A DNA stretch of 64,000 bases from positions 620,001 through 684,000 of the forward strand of contig JALRMH010000011.1 of the NCBI GenBank assembly GCA_026119935.1, in the 5' to 3' direction. Both the position numbers and the translations under genes were made by a program. Positions 34,333-45,437 of the stretch are shown here, in pieces; position 1 is the stretch's first letter, and each line of letters begins with the position of its first letter. A model generated the notes under the pieces. That model was not told the DNA's origin. It was given only the letters and a program-made list of their open reading frames with translations, and ran no database searches. Source of the DNA: Endothia cerciana (lineage: Eukaryota; Ascomycota; Sordariomycetes; Diaporthales; Cryphonectriaceae).

Positions 34333-35716
34333 ATGCCCGTCCTCAGAGGCCAGGCGGGCAACCCCAACGCCCCTCAACAGCATAGTCAGCCTTCAAGGAA
34401 GGGCAAGAAGGCCTGGAGGAAGAATGTCGATGTGACTGAGGTCCAAAAGGGTCTTGAGGACCTGAACGAAGAGATCATACAGGGGTAAGGGCGGATTTCA
34501 CAGTTTTGCAGCATCGATTATCGACTGACTCTGAACCTCTAGTGGTGTCGTCACTGAAAAGGACTCCGCCGACCTCTTCATCGTCGACACTGGCGGCGAT
34601 GCTCTCAACACGAAGAGAGTCCCCAAGGTTAAGAACCTCAAAGCTGACGAGATTATCTCTGCCCGATCCGTCATACCGGCCGTCTCGACCAAGAAGCGAC
34701 CGAGCGACAAGACAACTGATGGCATCCTCCCCGTCAAGCGCCAGAAGACGGGGACATACGTCACGCACAAGGAGCTTGCCCGGATCAAGAAAGTCGCAGA
34801 TGGGCATCACGAGTCCACGGTGACCGTTACTGATGCTACCTACGACCCTTGGGCCGTTAGCCCTGCTGCTCCGACCGCAGTGGGGGCAAAGGATCAGAAG
34901 AACGAATGGGTGTCCGAACCACCCAGCGCGAAAGCACCCGACACCCTTGCCAAGCAACCCATCTCACTCGCCGCAAACGGCAGACAGGTGCCCGCAGTCC
35001 CCAAACCGACTGGTGGATACAGCTACAACCCGGTGGTGACAGACTACATGTCCCGCCTTGAGCAAGAAGGCGAGAAGGCCCTCGAGGCAGAGCGCAAGCG
35101 GCAAGAAGATGAAGAGGCCGACAAGCGCAGACAAGAGGCGGCAGCACGATCCGCCGCTGAGGCCGAGGCGGCCGAGGCGCGCGCAGAATTGTCGGAGTGG
35201 GACGAGGACTCCGCATGGGAGGGCTTTGAGAGCGAGGCGGAAGGTGTGTCGACCAAACGGCCGAAGAGGAAGACGCCTGCACAACGGAACAAGGTCAAGC
35301 GCAGAAAGGCGGAGGAGGGAAGGTTGAAGCATGAGGCGGCGATGAGGAGAAAGGAGCAGCAGGCGCGGCATATCAAGGAGATTGCGGAGCAGGTGGAGGC
35401 GAGGCGGATGGAATTGGCGGTTCAGAAGATGGAGATGAGTGATGGGGAGAGCGAGGGCAATGATGTGGAGTTGAGGAGGAGACAGTTGGGCAAGTTCAAG
35501 TTGCCGGAGAAGGATCTTGAGCTCGTCCTGCCCGATGAGCTGCAAGAGTCTTTGAGGCTGTTGAAGCCTGAAGGAAACCTGCTGAAGGATCGGTACAGGA
35601 GTATGCTGGTTAGAGGCAAGTTGGAGGCAAGGAGGAAGATCCCCTTCAGGAAGCAGGCCAAGGTCAAGTTCACGGAGAAGTGGACTCACAAGGACTTTGA
35701 CATCTCGAGGCTATAG
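34333..35716 (+). CDS. NOP53: Ribosome biogenesis factor Nop53 (60S subunit)
   Basis: Two exons, 34333-34484 and 34543-35716, giving 441 residues. Nop53 is a nucleolar factor for 60S assembly that recruits the exosome helicase Mtr4 for 7S pre-rRNA trimming. The family features are SRKGKKAWRKNVDVTEV near the N-terminus, the segment DLFIVDTGGD, and TYDPWAV. LPPEL-like GGYSYNPVVTDY precedes a long charged coiled-coil region rich in Glu, Arg and Lys. The conserved C-terminus is GKFKLPEKDLELVLPDELQ, followed by ESLRLLKPEGNLLKDRYRSM and KWTHKDFDISRL. The start is the first ATG of the open first exon. The identity rests on the C-terminal block and the W-R-K-N motif. Confidence 0.9.
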
Positions 35717-35983
35717 ATGTCTCCAAGATCCATCATCGTTCAGCCCAACACCTCGGGCTCTGATAGTAATATAACATCAATAACGGATATTCGACATGAC
35801 CGCGAGAACATCATCTGCTCAGGAGCGATTGTATCATATGAATTGCAAGATCGATATATCTATCTACCGCAGGAACGCTACCGACGGGTCAGAGGCTTCC
35901 AGTATTGAATTAGCCATCACCCCTGCTTTTGCCCACTTCCGAGACGCCGTGCTCTGCACGCTAGGAAACGGTCATATACTAGT

Positions 35984-38208
35984 CTATAGGCTTATCAAGT
36001 CTGCAACAATGTTAGTGGCCATGCTGAGAACAAAACGGGGAGGAAGTAAACACAAACTCACCTCGTCCGAAGAGCCCACGCTTCGTCCAGTCCATCATCA
36101 TTAACATCCTCGTCCTGAGACTCACGCTCTGCGCAAAATATGCACTTCGCCAGGTGTAAACCGCCCAGAGCCCACCGCTAAGGTTCCACCCTCCACCGAG
36201 GTCGAATACGGCCGAGTTGCCGATGTACGCCAGGCTTCCTAGATGGTGATACTCGAAGGCCTTGTACACAGCGTCATCCAGGTCCCCGTCGCGGATGTCA
36301 TTCGCCTGCAGTCCAGGCGCAGCGTGGGCCATCTTGTTGAATTTGTGCGCGAGATACTGTCCCTGCTGATGGGCGCGCTGTGCTGTCGCGGGTAGGGAGG
36401 TGAGTTTGCTGTCGATCTGCTTGAGCAGCTCGCGCAGCTCGCCAAAGTCAAGAGTACCGGACTGGTCCTTGTCGAACTCGGCGAACAACTTGTCGAGGCG
36501 CTTGAGGTGGCCAATCGCCTGGGGGAACTTGCGCTTGACTGTGGCAGCTACGTCGCGCCACTCCGAGAAATGCAGCTCCAGTTTCTCGGGGTCCTTGCCG
36601 TGCTTCCAAGCCATGCCGCGGAGGAACGTCACGATGCTGTCCGTAACGTTGTTCTGAACGGTCGAGCTGTCACCGATGGCATAAACATCGCCCAACGGTG
36701 CACCGATAAGGCGGAGGTGAGTATCTGTCTCAAGCGCATGTCGGTTGTTCTGGTATTCGCCGAGCTTGTTCGCCAGTTTCTGGCAGAAGTCGGTCTGAGA
36801 GACGCCGGTCGACCATAGACAGAAGCCCATGGGAAGCTCCTTGGTTATAGTCTCTCCGTTCTTGCCTTTCTGGGTGAAGACAATACTGTCCTTCCGCACC
36901 TCACTGACTCTGGAATTTGTGAGTACGTCGATGTTGTCTCGTGCGAAGCGCTCCTCTGCGTATTTTGAGACAGCTTCGTCGTACGTGTTCAGAATATGGC
37001 CACGGCTCTGGATGACATGTACTGAGATCTCGTTGCGCAGCAATTTCGGAAAGTGCTTCGTTAGATCCTCGTTCAGAAGGTCGTATAGCTCCGCAGCGAA
37101 CTCGACACCAGTTGGACCTCCACCGCTAACCACAAAGGACAGCAGCCTCCGCCGCTCCTCGTCCGAGGTGGTCGGAAGGCAGGCCATCTCAAGGTTTGCT
37201 ATCACTTGGTTTCGGATCTTGCGCGCATCATTGATATCCTTCAAGAAGAAACAATTTTCCAATCCCTTCACGCCGTGGGGGTTCGTCTGTGACCCGACAG
37301 CGATGACCAGCTTGTCGTAGGGGACGTAGAAACCAGTCTCTTTGCCCGACGCATCAACCTGAGACACTTCGACTAGCCTCTCAGAGAGACAGACGTCTTC
37401 AGCCCTGCCCCTGATGAAATGACCCCTCACTCTGTGTAGTATCCTCCTGATCGGCTCCACGAGCGACCTCAGCTCGAGGGTTCCTACCGTCGCAGACGGC
37501 AGCATTGGCGTGAACAGAAAGTAGTTCGCCGGCGAGATAACGGTGATATGGTAGTCATCTGGGTTCAATCCCTTCAACAGGGCTACGCTTCCCCAGCCGC
37601 CTCCGAGAATTACGAGCCTCGGCTTCTCTTTCTTCTTCTTGTTCTCCTCGGTGTCGTCGTCGTCTATAAGAACTTCGGCGATTGGCAAGTTCTTTGGACC
37701 GCCTTTCCGGGGGTTGAGTGCCATTTCAGATACATGGCACTCGGTCGCGACGGCATGTTCGCTGTATGTACTCGCGTCCTACTCCTAATCAGCTCCGGTG
37801 AACGCTATCAACCAGGGAGACCTTGAGACCCACGTAGATGAAAAAGGCGCCAACCGCCAGGCCCACGAAGACGATACCACTGCCCACCAGCGCCGCCGTC
37901 CGATACGCGAAGTTGAGAACCCACGAGGTTCTCTGTGGTAATGGCTTTCCGTGTAGTAACCGAACGGCGAGCTTATTGGGTGTGAAGAGCGAGGAGGAGA
38001 GCGAGGAGGGTTGATGTCGCAGTTGTTTGGAAAGGGATTTTCGGGTGGTGGACTGAGGAGCTTGGAATCGTGATGTTCTGCTCAGGTTTCGAGCTTGGGT
38101 GACTCGAGGCTGTATTCTTGGTTTGAATAAAGTCTGACGAGGCGCTGACAAGCCTCGTTGGCGCCCTGCGCGGGCGGCCGCAGCGCCGAGTGAGGACTGC
38201 GATGGCAT
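35984..38208 (-). CDS. NDE1: External alternative NAD(P)H dehydrogenase with EF-hand
   Basis: Three exons on minus: 37834-38208, 36062-37778, 35984-36000, giving 702 residues. It is a rotenone-insensitive NAD(P)H:ubiquinone oxidoreductase on the outer face of the inner mitochondrial membrane. Residues 1-80 are rich in Arg, Ser and Gln with few acidic residues (mitochondrial presequence), followed by a membrane anchor ALVGSGIVFVGLAVGAFFIY. Two dinucleotide folds follow: VILGGGWGSVALLKGL (about 183) and VVSGGGPTGVEFAAEL (about 342). An EF-hand, DKDQSGTLDFGE (about 559), is inserted near the C-terminus, as in calcium-dependent Neurospora NDE1. The first intron joins FFIY to DASTYSEHAV. The last exon codes only for part of the GRDLISL terminus. 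Its 3' end lies 267 bp from that of NOP53. Confidence 0.9.
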
Positions 38209-39202
38209 CGCGCGACGTCACCACCAAGATAACGATTGAATCTGGGACGGGAGATGGCGCAAGACAGCAAACAACCAGACCGGAATCAGATAGCGTTCAG
38301 CGGTTCCAAGAGAAATAGCAAAGAAGGATCTCTTCAGTAAAGGACAGGAAAAAAGGTATCCTCAGCGACGATTATTGACCATATGTTTCAACTGACTGGG
38401 AACGTTCAGGGCACGAGCTCTACATTAATAGCTCAACCCCTGCACTGGAGCTTCCCTGTTGTCAGGTATGTCATACGCAGGAAAATAGCTCTCCTGCGTA
38501 GGCTTAGTGGCCCGGACCACTGGTCACAGTGCTACCACATCACTGAAAACCGCCTGTGTATATCCACGAATCTCTCGCCTGACTAGTCAGACTTCCTTGA
38601 TGCCGATGCCATGTGAACATTGTGAAAAATCAGGGTCGAAAGGCGTGGCTTCGAGCCTCAGCGTGTATTGCACTGACGAACTCGCCTCTGCAGCCGCGAC
38701 GATGTCACCACGGGAGCAAGAGGGAAAATCTCGCAACAGGTATCCTCTATGTCCCGGCGTGGCCGATATCGCCAAGTATGACCGTAAGTAAGATTGCATA
38801 CGAGGGAAATAGGCGGGTGTGCTGTTCCGCGCGTTCGGCTCGGTCGGCTGCATCTTCTGGCAGGTTAGCAGGCTGTCCCACAGCGGGTTGTTGCACAGCG
38901 GGTTGTTGCACAGCAGGTTGGTGTTGGTACACAGCAGGTTGGTGCACAGCAGGTGGTCGCACAGCAGGTGGTCGCACAGCAGGTGGTCGCACAGCAGGTG
39001 GTCGCACAGCAGGTTACGCCACAGCCGTGGATAAGCTGTAAAGACGCACCTGATACTGATGGACTAACGTGGACGTGGACACCACCGGTCTTGTTTGGTA
39101 TGTCCTTCGTGTCCGCAAGACGTCGCTCGCTATTTAAAATGTTTACTTCAGAGAGAATCAGTCCGCTCCGAGGCCACCTCGTCCACCCATTGTGCCCATC
39201 CC
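38209..39202. other. Intergenic region between URK1 3' end and NDE1 5' end
   Basis: About 1 kb that should contain the NDE1 promoter, proximal to 38209, and the uridine kinase 3' region. Its main feature is the minisatellite at 38879-39025. I see no gene. Confidence 0.6.
38879..39025. repeat. 15-bp minisatellite (CACAGCAGGTGGTCG family)
   Basis: About nine tandem units, mostly 15 bp. Two CACAGCGGGTTGTTG units are followed by a 21-bp unit and one CACAGCAGGTTGGTG. Then come four perfect copies of CACAGCAGGTGGTCG (38945-39004) and a diverged copy. Because 15 is a multiple of three, several frames stay open through the array. There are no spacers or Cas genes, so it is not CRISPR. Confidence 0.95.
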
Positions 39203-41100
39203 TCAACATCTGAAGTACCTCCTCTCGATCCACCGATCCTCGATATCAGGCACAATATTGCCGACCACCACCGTGATGTCTGGGAAAACAGCGGTAAGGC
39301 GATGGAGCCCCATTCGTCCAGCAGAATACGTCGCAAAGACGATCCGGTCCTGCGCCACCCCGTGATCCACAAGGACTTGAACCGCCATGAGAGCAGATCC
39401 GCCACTTGACATCTGTGCGTCAAGGACCAGCACACTCTCGTGTGTTTCGATATCCTTCGCAAGCCGGCTGTAGTGCAGCTCCGGCTCTCCTGTCCTTATG
39501 CCGGATTGTATTAGAATCCGGCTAGAACGACAGTCCGGTATGACGCGCTTGAGGCCCGTTTCCAGTGCAGCACCGCCGCGGAGTAAGAGGACGGCTGATA
39601 CTTCACCTTGGGATTTGAGGCCCACGTATCGATGCCCTGCAGGCGTGTCCACCGTCGTAGATTCGAAGCGCACATTGTTCATGGCTCTGCAAACAACGTC
39701 AGCAACAAATACCTTCGGCGGGACCTTCGAACTCACTGCTCGACAATCAATGTAGCCAGCCTGTCGAAATAGAAAATGAAATCCTCAGAGGTCGTGTCGA
39801 TGTCTTTGATGATGGTGTTCATAGCCTTGAGTTGTGGCGTGGGCGTCAGTACGACCACCTTCTTGCTAAGCGGTTCTGACTGCGCCTGAAGCTCCAACTG
39901 CAACAGTGCTGCTCGGTGATGCCTGGACTTTTCGAGAAGCTTTTGCTCGATGAACTGGACGACCATATCTACACCGCCTGTCAGCTTGAGCTCCCTTTCG
40001 GTATATCGAGATCACGCACTTATGGCAACCAAATTTTCAACACCCCGCGGTACTATGACATCTGCTCTGCTTTAGTTAAGACCCAATAGCACCCCAAGGG
40101 CAAATGCTGACCTCCATTCTTTCGCTGTGGATCAACAAACTGCCGGCAGAGATTAGCAAGGCCCCGGATGTCATTAGAGCTAGCTACTCACCTTCTCAAA
40201 ATTCGGTTTCACCCACATGAACCATTGCTTGATCACGCCCTCCACGCTCCTGCCTCGACACTCGACATCCCTCAATATCCGTCTTGAGAGGCAAGTATCT
40301 GCATCGGCCTCGCAAAAGATCTAGACTCACATCAGTTGTGGCTGGAATGTGTTGGGCCATGACGTTAATCTACCTTCATGTCCAGTAAATCCAGTACCCG
40401 AGAGTCGTACAGGGCGAATATACCCTCTACGATAAGAACGTGGGGTGAATAGATTACCGTAGTCTTGTCCAAGCGTGTATGTTTTTCGAACGAGTAGACA
40501 GGAATCTCGGCTCGCTTTCTATAGTACCGTATCATGAGCCACTTGAGGCTCAGGATGGACCTCGTTCGTTTTGCTGACTTACCCAGCTTTCAGATCCCGG
40601 AGACACTCCACGAGCTTATCAAAGTCGATTGCTTCCGGGGAATCAAAGTCGTACTCGTTGAGGAAGGCCTTCCTGGACGCGTCTGCATCCAAGCTCTTAT
40701 AGAAAGAGTCCTAAGGACATGCGATCAGCCTATGCTAAGTTGACACGAACTGCATCACGTGCCACACACCATAGACAGAATAACGACCCATGGCAGGTTC
40801 AGCTTGTTGACAATGGCTCTAGATAGTGTCGACTTCCCAGAACCTGAGCTCCCTGCTATACCGATGAGGCTGACGTCGGCCCACGGTGGTGAGTAGTGAG
40901 CCCTCTTGGCGATTGCGTTGGCTGTGAATTCATGGCCCATAGTGATCTGTGGTGCTTCTAACAAGGAAATGCAAATTGGCAAGAAGACGTAATCTTTGGA
41001 AGGGTTAAGAAACAGGAGCAGAACTGGGCCACTACATAGACTCTCAGTCTCTCCTTTGAAAACTGGGACTCGAAAGGTCAAGCATTCTCACCTCTGGCAT
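39203..41100 (-). CDS. URK1: Uridine/cytidine kinase with uracil phosphoribosyltransferase-like domain
   Basis: Nine exons on minus: 41092-41100, 40770-40946, 40583-40710, 40374-40518, 40192-40320, 40112-40139, 40020-40064, 39737-39968, 39203-39686, giving 458 residues. The enzyme phosphorylates uridine and cytidine in pyrimidine salvage. The kinase half has the P-loop GIAGSSGSGKST, LSMDSFYKSL, NEYDFDSPEAIDFDKL, HVLIVEGIFALYD and ADTCLSRRILRDVECRGRS. The C-terminal half is UPRT-like (TSEDFIFYFDRLATLIVEQAM, KRVIPDCRSSRILIQSG), but RTGEPELHYSRLA replaces the usual nucleotide-binding loop, as in other UCKL-type proteins. The first exon (MPE) is tentative; an alternative is a start at 40940. One donor (GTCAGC) is weak. 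The other joins agree with the family. Confidence 0.88.
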
Positions 41101-41634
41101 GTGATGATATCCGGCCCAGTGAGTCTAAATTGCCAGTTCTCACAGCAACCCAGTCCAGTATTTGGATCGTACAGACGGACTGAGAGCAAAAGAAAAGAGA
41201 TAAAGTATACATATATAGGCAGATGAAGAAATCGAACAGTGTGGAAGAGAAGTGGTTCTAAAGATGCTGTCCCCGGCGAAAAGTGACAGCAGCAACTGGG
41301 CCCAGAATGCTGATTGTTGTCAGAATTCCTTGCAAGGGTTTTAATGCCGGATAAGTTCAGGGTCTCGCCTCCTGTGGCTGGCGTCTCGAACGTGTGGCTC
41401 AGGTAAGCGGGAGTGGGGGGTCGGGAGGGTCCAGGTAGTTTTCTGCACCCTTTCTGCACCTTCTCCGAGCTCCATCGCAAATTCGGTCCCTTTTCATCTT
41501 CATCTATCCACTTCAAACACCCCAACGACACACCACACCGTTACTCGTCCTCCTCATCACGACAGCCACCGCCGGTGCTGTTCGGAATCAATCTCAGCCA
41601 GTATCAATGTCAATGGCACCAGCCAGCTAGTCGT
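41101..41634. promoter_or_regulatory. URK1 / GID8 divergent promoter region
   Basis: A 534-bp interval between divergent starts. It includes a possible 7-codon uORF (41607-41630), with two in-frame ATGs, ending 4 bp before the first GID8 ATG. Confidence 0.4.
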
Positions 41635-42966
41635 ATGACTTCTGCTGGCCCTCCCGCGATCGACTTCCAACCTCCCGGCTCCGATGACGTGACGTTCTGG
41701 GCGAATTTTGCTGCAGAATTTCGACTCAAGTTCGGCGACATGGTACGATTTTTCATTGTTATCCGCGGCGCGACTATCAAGATCCCGAACACTGACACTT
41801 GCCGCGCTAGACGTCCACCACTTCTACCGCCACGCCGGTTCGGCATGCCTTCCAATCCAGGGTCATGGAGACCAAGGCACCCAAGAGGTCAGTTGTTCTG
41901 CTGTTTCCGTCACTTAACTGCCCTCAATCGAGACGGGTAGCTCTCACCCGGGTCATATGATGCTATCAAGATATCAATGGGAATCTCTCCGAGACAAGTA
42001 TGCGGAGAACTTATCTATAATTACTACTGATCGACCCCCTCCATCCTTAGCACCACGGCCCTCAGCTCTTAGCATTCGTGTCCACCACACAGCTTACTGA
42101 CGGGGACCAACAGCGATATCAACCTCTTGATCCTGGACTACCTGACAATGGAGGGCTACCCTCTGGCAGCCGCCAAGTTTTCGAAAGAGGCAAACCTTCA
42201 ACCACGGCAAGAGGATCCTGCGATCAAGGCCCGGCAGCAGATCAAGAACTCGATCCACCAGGGCAACATCATGCAGGCTATAGAAGCCCTGAATGAACTA
42301 GATCCTGAGGTATGCCGAAACTTTTTCATCCTCAACTCAACCCCCCCGCAATATGATTAGAACACGAGTTTACATGCACCACGCATATGGCCATCTGGCC
42401 GTTGATGATAAACAACCACTTTTTTTTTATGAACATCTCAATCACATCGGTCTCTTCAACCAACCGTCGTGCAAACTCTCCTACTGACTCAGTATCAGAT
42501 CCTGGACAAGGATGCTCGTCTCCATTTCGCATTGCTCCGACTACAGCTCATTGAGCTGATTCGCAATTCTGAAGACGGTGATAAGAGTATGCTCCACGCC
42601 ATCCGGTTCGCATCTCAGCAGCTTGGTCCACGTGCGCCTAAGAACCCTGAGTTCTTAGAGCAGCTTGAGCAGACGATGGCGCTGTTTCTTTATCCCAGGA
42701 ACGAGCTGAGGCCGGAGCAGCAAGCACTCTTGCACCCTGATCTTCGGAGGGAGGTCGCGGACAAGGTTAACATGGCGATTATCTTTCGCCAGACCAAACG
42801 TCGTGAGGCAGCCATCCGGCAGCTTGTCAAAGTGCGCACCTGGGCCGAGGACTCGGCCCGCAGCGCAAGGAAGGACTTGCCTGACCGGTTGGAGCTTGGT
42901 TTAAATGGTGACGATGCCGACGGCAACTCCCACGAGAACGGGTCTGAGGCTATGATCACAACCTAA
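41635..42966 (+). CDS. GID8: GID/CTLH ubiquitin ligase subunit 8
   Basis: Four exons, 41635-41742, 41811-41887, 42114-42309, 42499-42966, giving 282 residues from the first ATG. Gid8 is the scaffold of the GID E3 ligase that degrades gluconeogenic enzymes when glucose returns. The LisH motif is SDINLLILDYLTMEGYPLAA; it is followed by the CTLH motif (RQQIKNSIHQGNIMQAIEAL) and the CRA region (LHFALLRLQLIELIRN, FLEQLEQTMALFLYP, RREVADKVNMAII). The C-terminal tail is acidic. The last codon of exon 1 is itself an in-frame ATG directly before the donor (41740), and exon 2 begins TSTTSTATPVRHAF like family N-termini. The true start may therefore be 41740, giving 247 residues. The last acceptor could include two more codons. 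Confidence 0.88.
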
Positions 42967-43722
42967 AACGCCACAACCGTTCAGTGCTTACGACGGCTAA
43001 GGGTCCTTTTTCATGACCAATAGCATTTCTTTGTTTCACGATGGTTTCATTGGCGATGGCGTTGGGATGGCAGGGTGTGTGGCGTTCAGGTCCGCTGCAG
43101 CGATTTCACTCTCAGGCAGAAGCGATACAGGCAATACCCTCGGCGTTCTCTGGAGAGGTAACAGGCAGACGCCGCGATGGCAGTTCAAAACAGAATTGGT
43201 TTACGATATATGATTCAATGCCATTACGCTGTTGTGGTCTCGCATTCGGAGGCATCATGAAGTCTACGTCTCAGTGCTTGCTTGATATCAACATGGCACC
43301 CAAGTGAGAAGTCGTTACCTACCCTTTTCATGAGTTACCAGACACTCGCCCTTGCTATCTTGCGCAGAACGCTACATGGCACCTAGACAGTCAGTGGTGG
43401 GAGAATTGCGTTTTACTTTCTATATAATCCTCGTGTAAGTATCTTGAAGCTCTTAATATACACGGGTGTGAATGATCTTTGTACGCCCTTGGCTAAGCTC
43501 TCGACCGTCTGTGGATGACCTCTTCTGGGTACTCTTTTCTTCTGTAGTGGTTCTCTTTCTCAACGCCATTTACTATCAGCGCACGGCATGTACTTGGGCG
43601 GGCGATTCTCAAGTCTTTGATTCTGAACCTTGTCGTCTAGCACATATGTACAGCCTCCCCCTCCCCATTGTGTCTCTTCTACGTCCGTGCATCTTCCCCG
43701 TCCAAGGCCGGCGATGACCCCT
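42967..43722. other. Intergenic region between convergent GID8 and NDUFS4
   Basis: Contains two 3' ends. Short open frames have no recognisable product. I see no gene. Confidence 0.6.
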
Positions 43723-44425
43723 CTACTTCGTCCTGATGTGCTTCAACTTGCCCGGTGAGTACAAGAAATTATTCGCGTACGCCTTGGGCGTGAACTTCCT
43801 CTCGTTGGGTTCCTGCACAAAGTACTCGTACCCCTGCTTCTCGGCAAAATTGATGGCGTCCTCCTTGCTCTTGAAGTTGAGGTGGGTGCCCTGCATGTAG
43901 TCGCCGGACGACTGCCAGCCCATCAGCGGGTTCTCCCACCGGTTGCCCTTGGGCAGCACGTCCCAGTCCATCCGCCACTTCTTGGACTGCCAATCGCCCG
44001 ACTGCGTAGCGGGCTTGGCCTTCTTGTAGATGCGCACCGTGCGCGCCTGTAATTCAATCGGCGCGCCGGAGAGCACGGCGGCTGGGAGGGCGACGCCCGG
44101 CTCGGAGCCGTCGAGGAGGCGTTTGGGGACGGGAGTGAAAGTGCTGGGACGGGGTTAGCTCTGGTTTGGAGATGGACCGGCAGGAGGGGTCTTGAATAGA
44201 GCCTGGGGTGGCATACGATGTAGCCTTGTCGATATGGGCGCCGTAGTCAGGCTGGTTGCGTCCCACGGGGCCCTGCGAGGGCTCTGGAGGGGCAGGCGGC
44301 TCGTTCTGGGGCTGCTTCGCCTTGATGATCGAGGAGCTCTCGTACCGACGGCCGGCGAGCTGTAGAGGTCTTGACGTAGCGGTTCGCAGCAGGCGGGCAG
44401 CCTGGGGTGTTCGGAGAGACGCCAT
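43723..44425 (-). CDS. NDUFS4: NADH:ubiquinone oxidoreductase (complex I) NDUFS4-type 21 kDa subunit
   Basis: Two exons on minus: 44217-44425 and 43723-44143, giving 209 residues. This accessory subunit sits at the matrix arm of complex I near the electron-input module. The N-terminus MASLRTPQAARLLRTATSRP is an Arg-rich mitochondrial presequence. The ETC_C1_NDUFA4/AQDQ-type domain is evident in ELQARTVRIYKKAKPATQSG, WRMDWDVLPKGNRWENPLMGW, SSGDYMQGTHLNFKSKEDAI and GYEYFVQEPNERKFTPKAYA, ending YSPGKLKHIRTK. The same frame is open 7 codons upstream but without an ATG, so 44425 is the start. The gene shares a 344-bp promoter with ATP synthase subunit f. Confidence 0.92.
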
Positions 44426-44769
44426 GGCGAACTGAGCTGTTCGCAACTCAGCACACTGAATTTATGTCGTCACAAAGGATGGCGGCGAGTGGAGGTGGGA
44501 GAGATACTGGAGGTCGCTGACGTTTGGGCAGCCGAGAGTCAGGAGCACCCTGATTGGCTGTCGGAAAATCAGCGCACCTATGGGTCCGGTCCCTGCAGAG
44601 CTTCCTGTCCCGGCTCCGGCTTCAGCCGTCAAACTTACAACGTCAACGACCACACTCTCGAGACAGATTCAATTGAAGCGACCCCAGCCGCGCTCAATTG
44701 AGTGTCGATTGTCTCTACTCCCCCGAACCGCTTCTTCGATCCCACCGGCGATCCGGCACACAACTCACA
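44426..44769. promoter_or_regulatory. NDUFS4 / ATP17 bidirectional promoter
   Basis: Only 344 bp separate the start codons of two nuclear oxidative-phosphorylation genes. The interval contains a CCAAT box (see 44553-44557). Transcription starts cannot be read from sequence. Confidence 0.55.
44553..44557 (-). promoter_or_regulatory. CCAAT box (HAP-complex type) in the OXPHOS promoter
   Basis: TGATTGGCTG on plus reads CAGCCAATCA on minus, an extended CCAATCA site as preferred by the Hap2/3/5 complex. It lies 128 bp from the NDUFS4 start and 213 bp from the ATP17 start. Occupancy is inferred. Confidence 0.5.
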
Positions 44770-45437
44770 ATGAGCTACGTCACACGCCGAGCGCTCTCGA
44801 CGCTCATTCCTCCCAAGGTACAATGGACCCGACCATTGCGCGCGCTGCAGTCTTGCTAACAACATGTCCCATAGGTCGCTTCGCCTAAGGTACGTGCATC
44901 ACAATCGAACGGTGCCCGATAACTGTGGCGGACGATGTGCAAGGAGGGATAAAAGAGCCTAGAAAAGGACTGCCGCGGCTGGCGTCCGCGCGGACGGGGA
45001 GGGCATTGAGTCAATTTGAGGACTGCGGGACTGATGTTGGAATACTTAGGCGATCGGCTCGGACCCCAACGCCATTGCGATGAAGCGCGTTGTCAACTTC
45101 TACGAGAAGCTGCCCCGGGGCTCTGCCCCCGAGGTCAAGGCCACCGGTATTCTCGGCAGATACCAGGCCAAGCACTTTGGCAAGAACCCGACTGCGAAGC
45201 GTACGTGGGCGCGGGCCGCTCTTCACCCTTTTACCATCCGGCAACTTTGTTTCTCTGTCCTAGTACTAACCCTGTGGTTCTCCAGCCATCATCCATGCCA
45301 TTGTCTTCCTGGTCGCCGTTGGATACGCCCAGAACTACTACTTCCACCTGCGTAAGTTTTTGGTTTCTTGGACTGGTTTGTTGGAGTGTTGGTGTTGACA
45401 GTATTTCCCAGGCCACCACAAGAACAACGCCCACTAG
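44770..45437 (+). CDS. ATP17: Mitochondrial ATP synthase subunit f
   Basis: Five exons, 44770-44817, 44875-44889, 45050-45200, 45286-45351, 45412-45437, giving 101 residues. Subunit f belongs to the membrane Fo sector of the ATP synthase. The N-terminus MSYVTRRALSTLIPPK is presequence-like. The core is DPNAIAMKRVVNFYEKLPRG, ATGILGRYQAKHFGKNPTAK, then a single membrane segment PIIHAIVFLVAVGYAQNYYF and the end HLRHHKNNAH. Exon 2 codes only for VASPK. Four introns in 668 bp make this the most intron-dense gene here. All junction phases agree with the conserved protein. Confidence 0.9.

Noticed and set aside
34964..35689. 241-codon antisense frame over NOP53
   Set aside because: Leu/Arg/His-rich complement of the Glu/Lys/Arg coiled-coil coding sequence.
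38879..39025. CRISPR-like array
   Set aside because: Direct tandem repeat without unique spacers, and in a eukaryotic genome.
38613..39041. 142-codon frame rich in Thr-Ala-Gly repeats
   Set aside because: Produced by the 15-bp minisatellite, which keeps several frames open.
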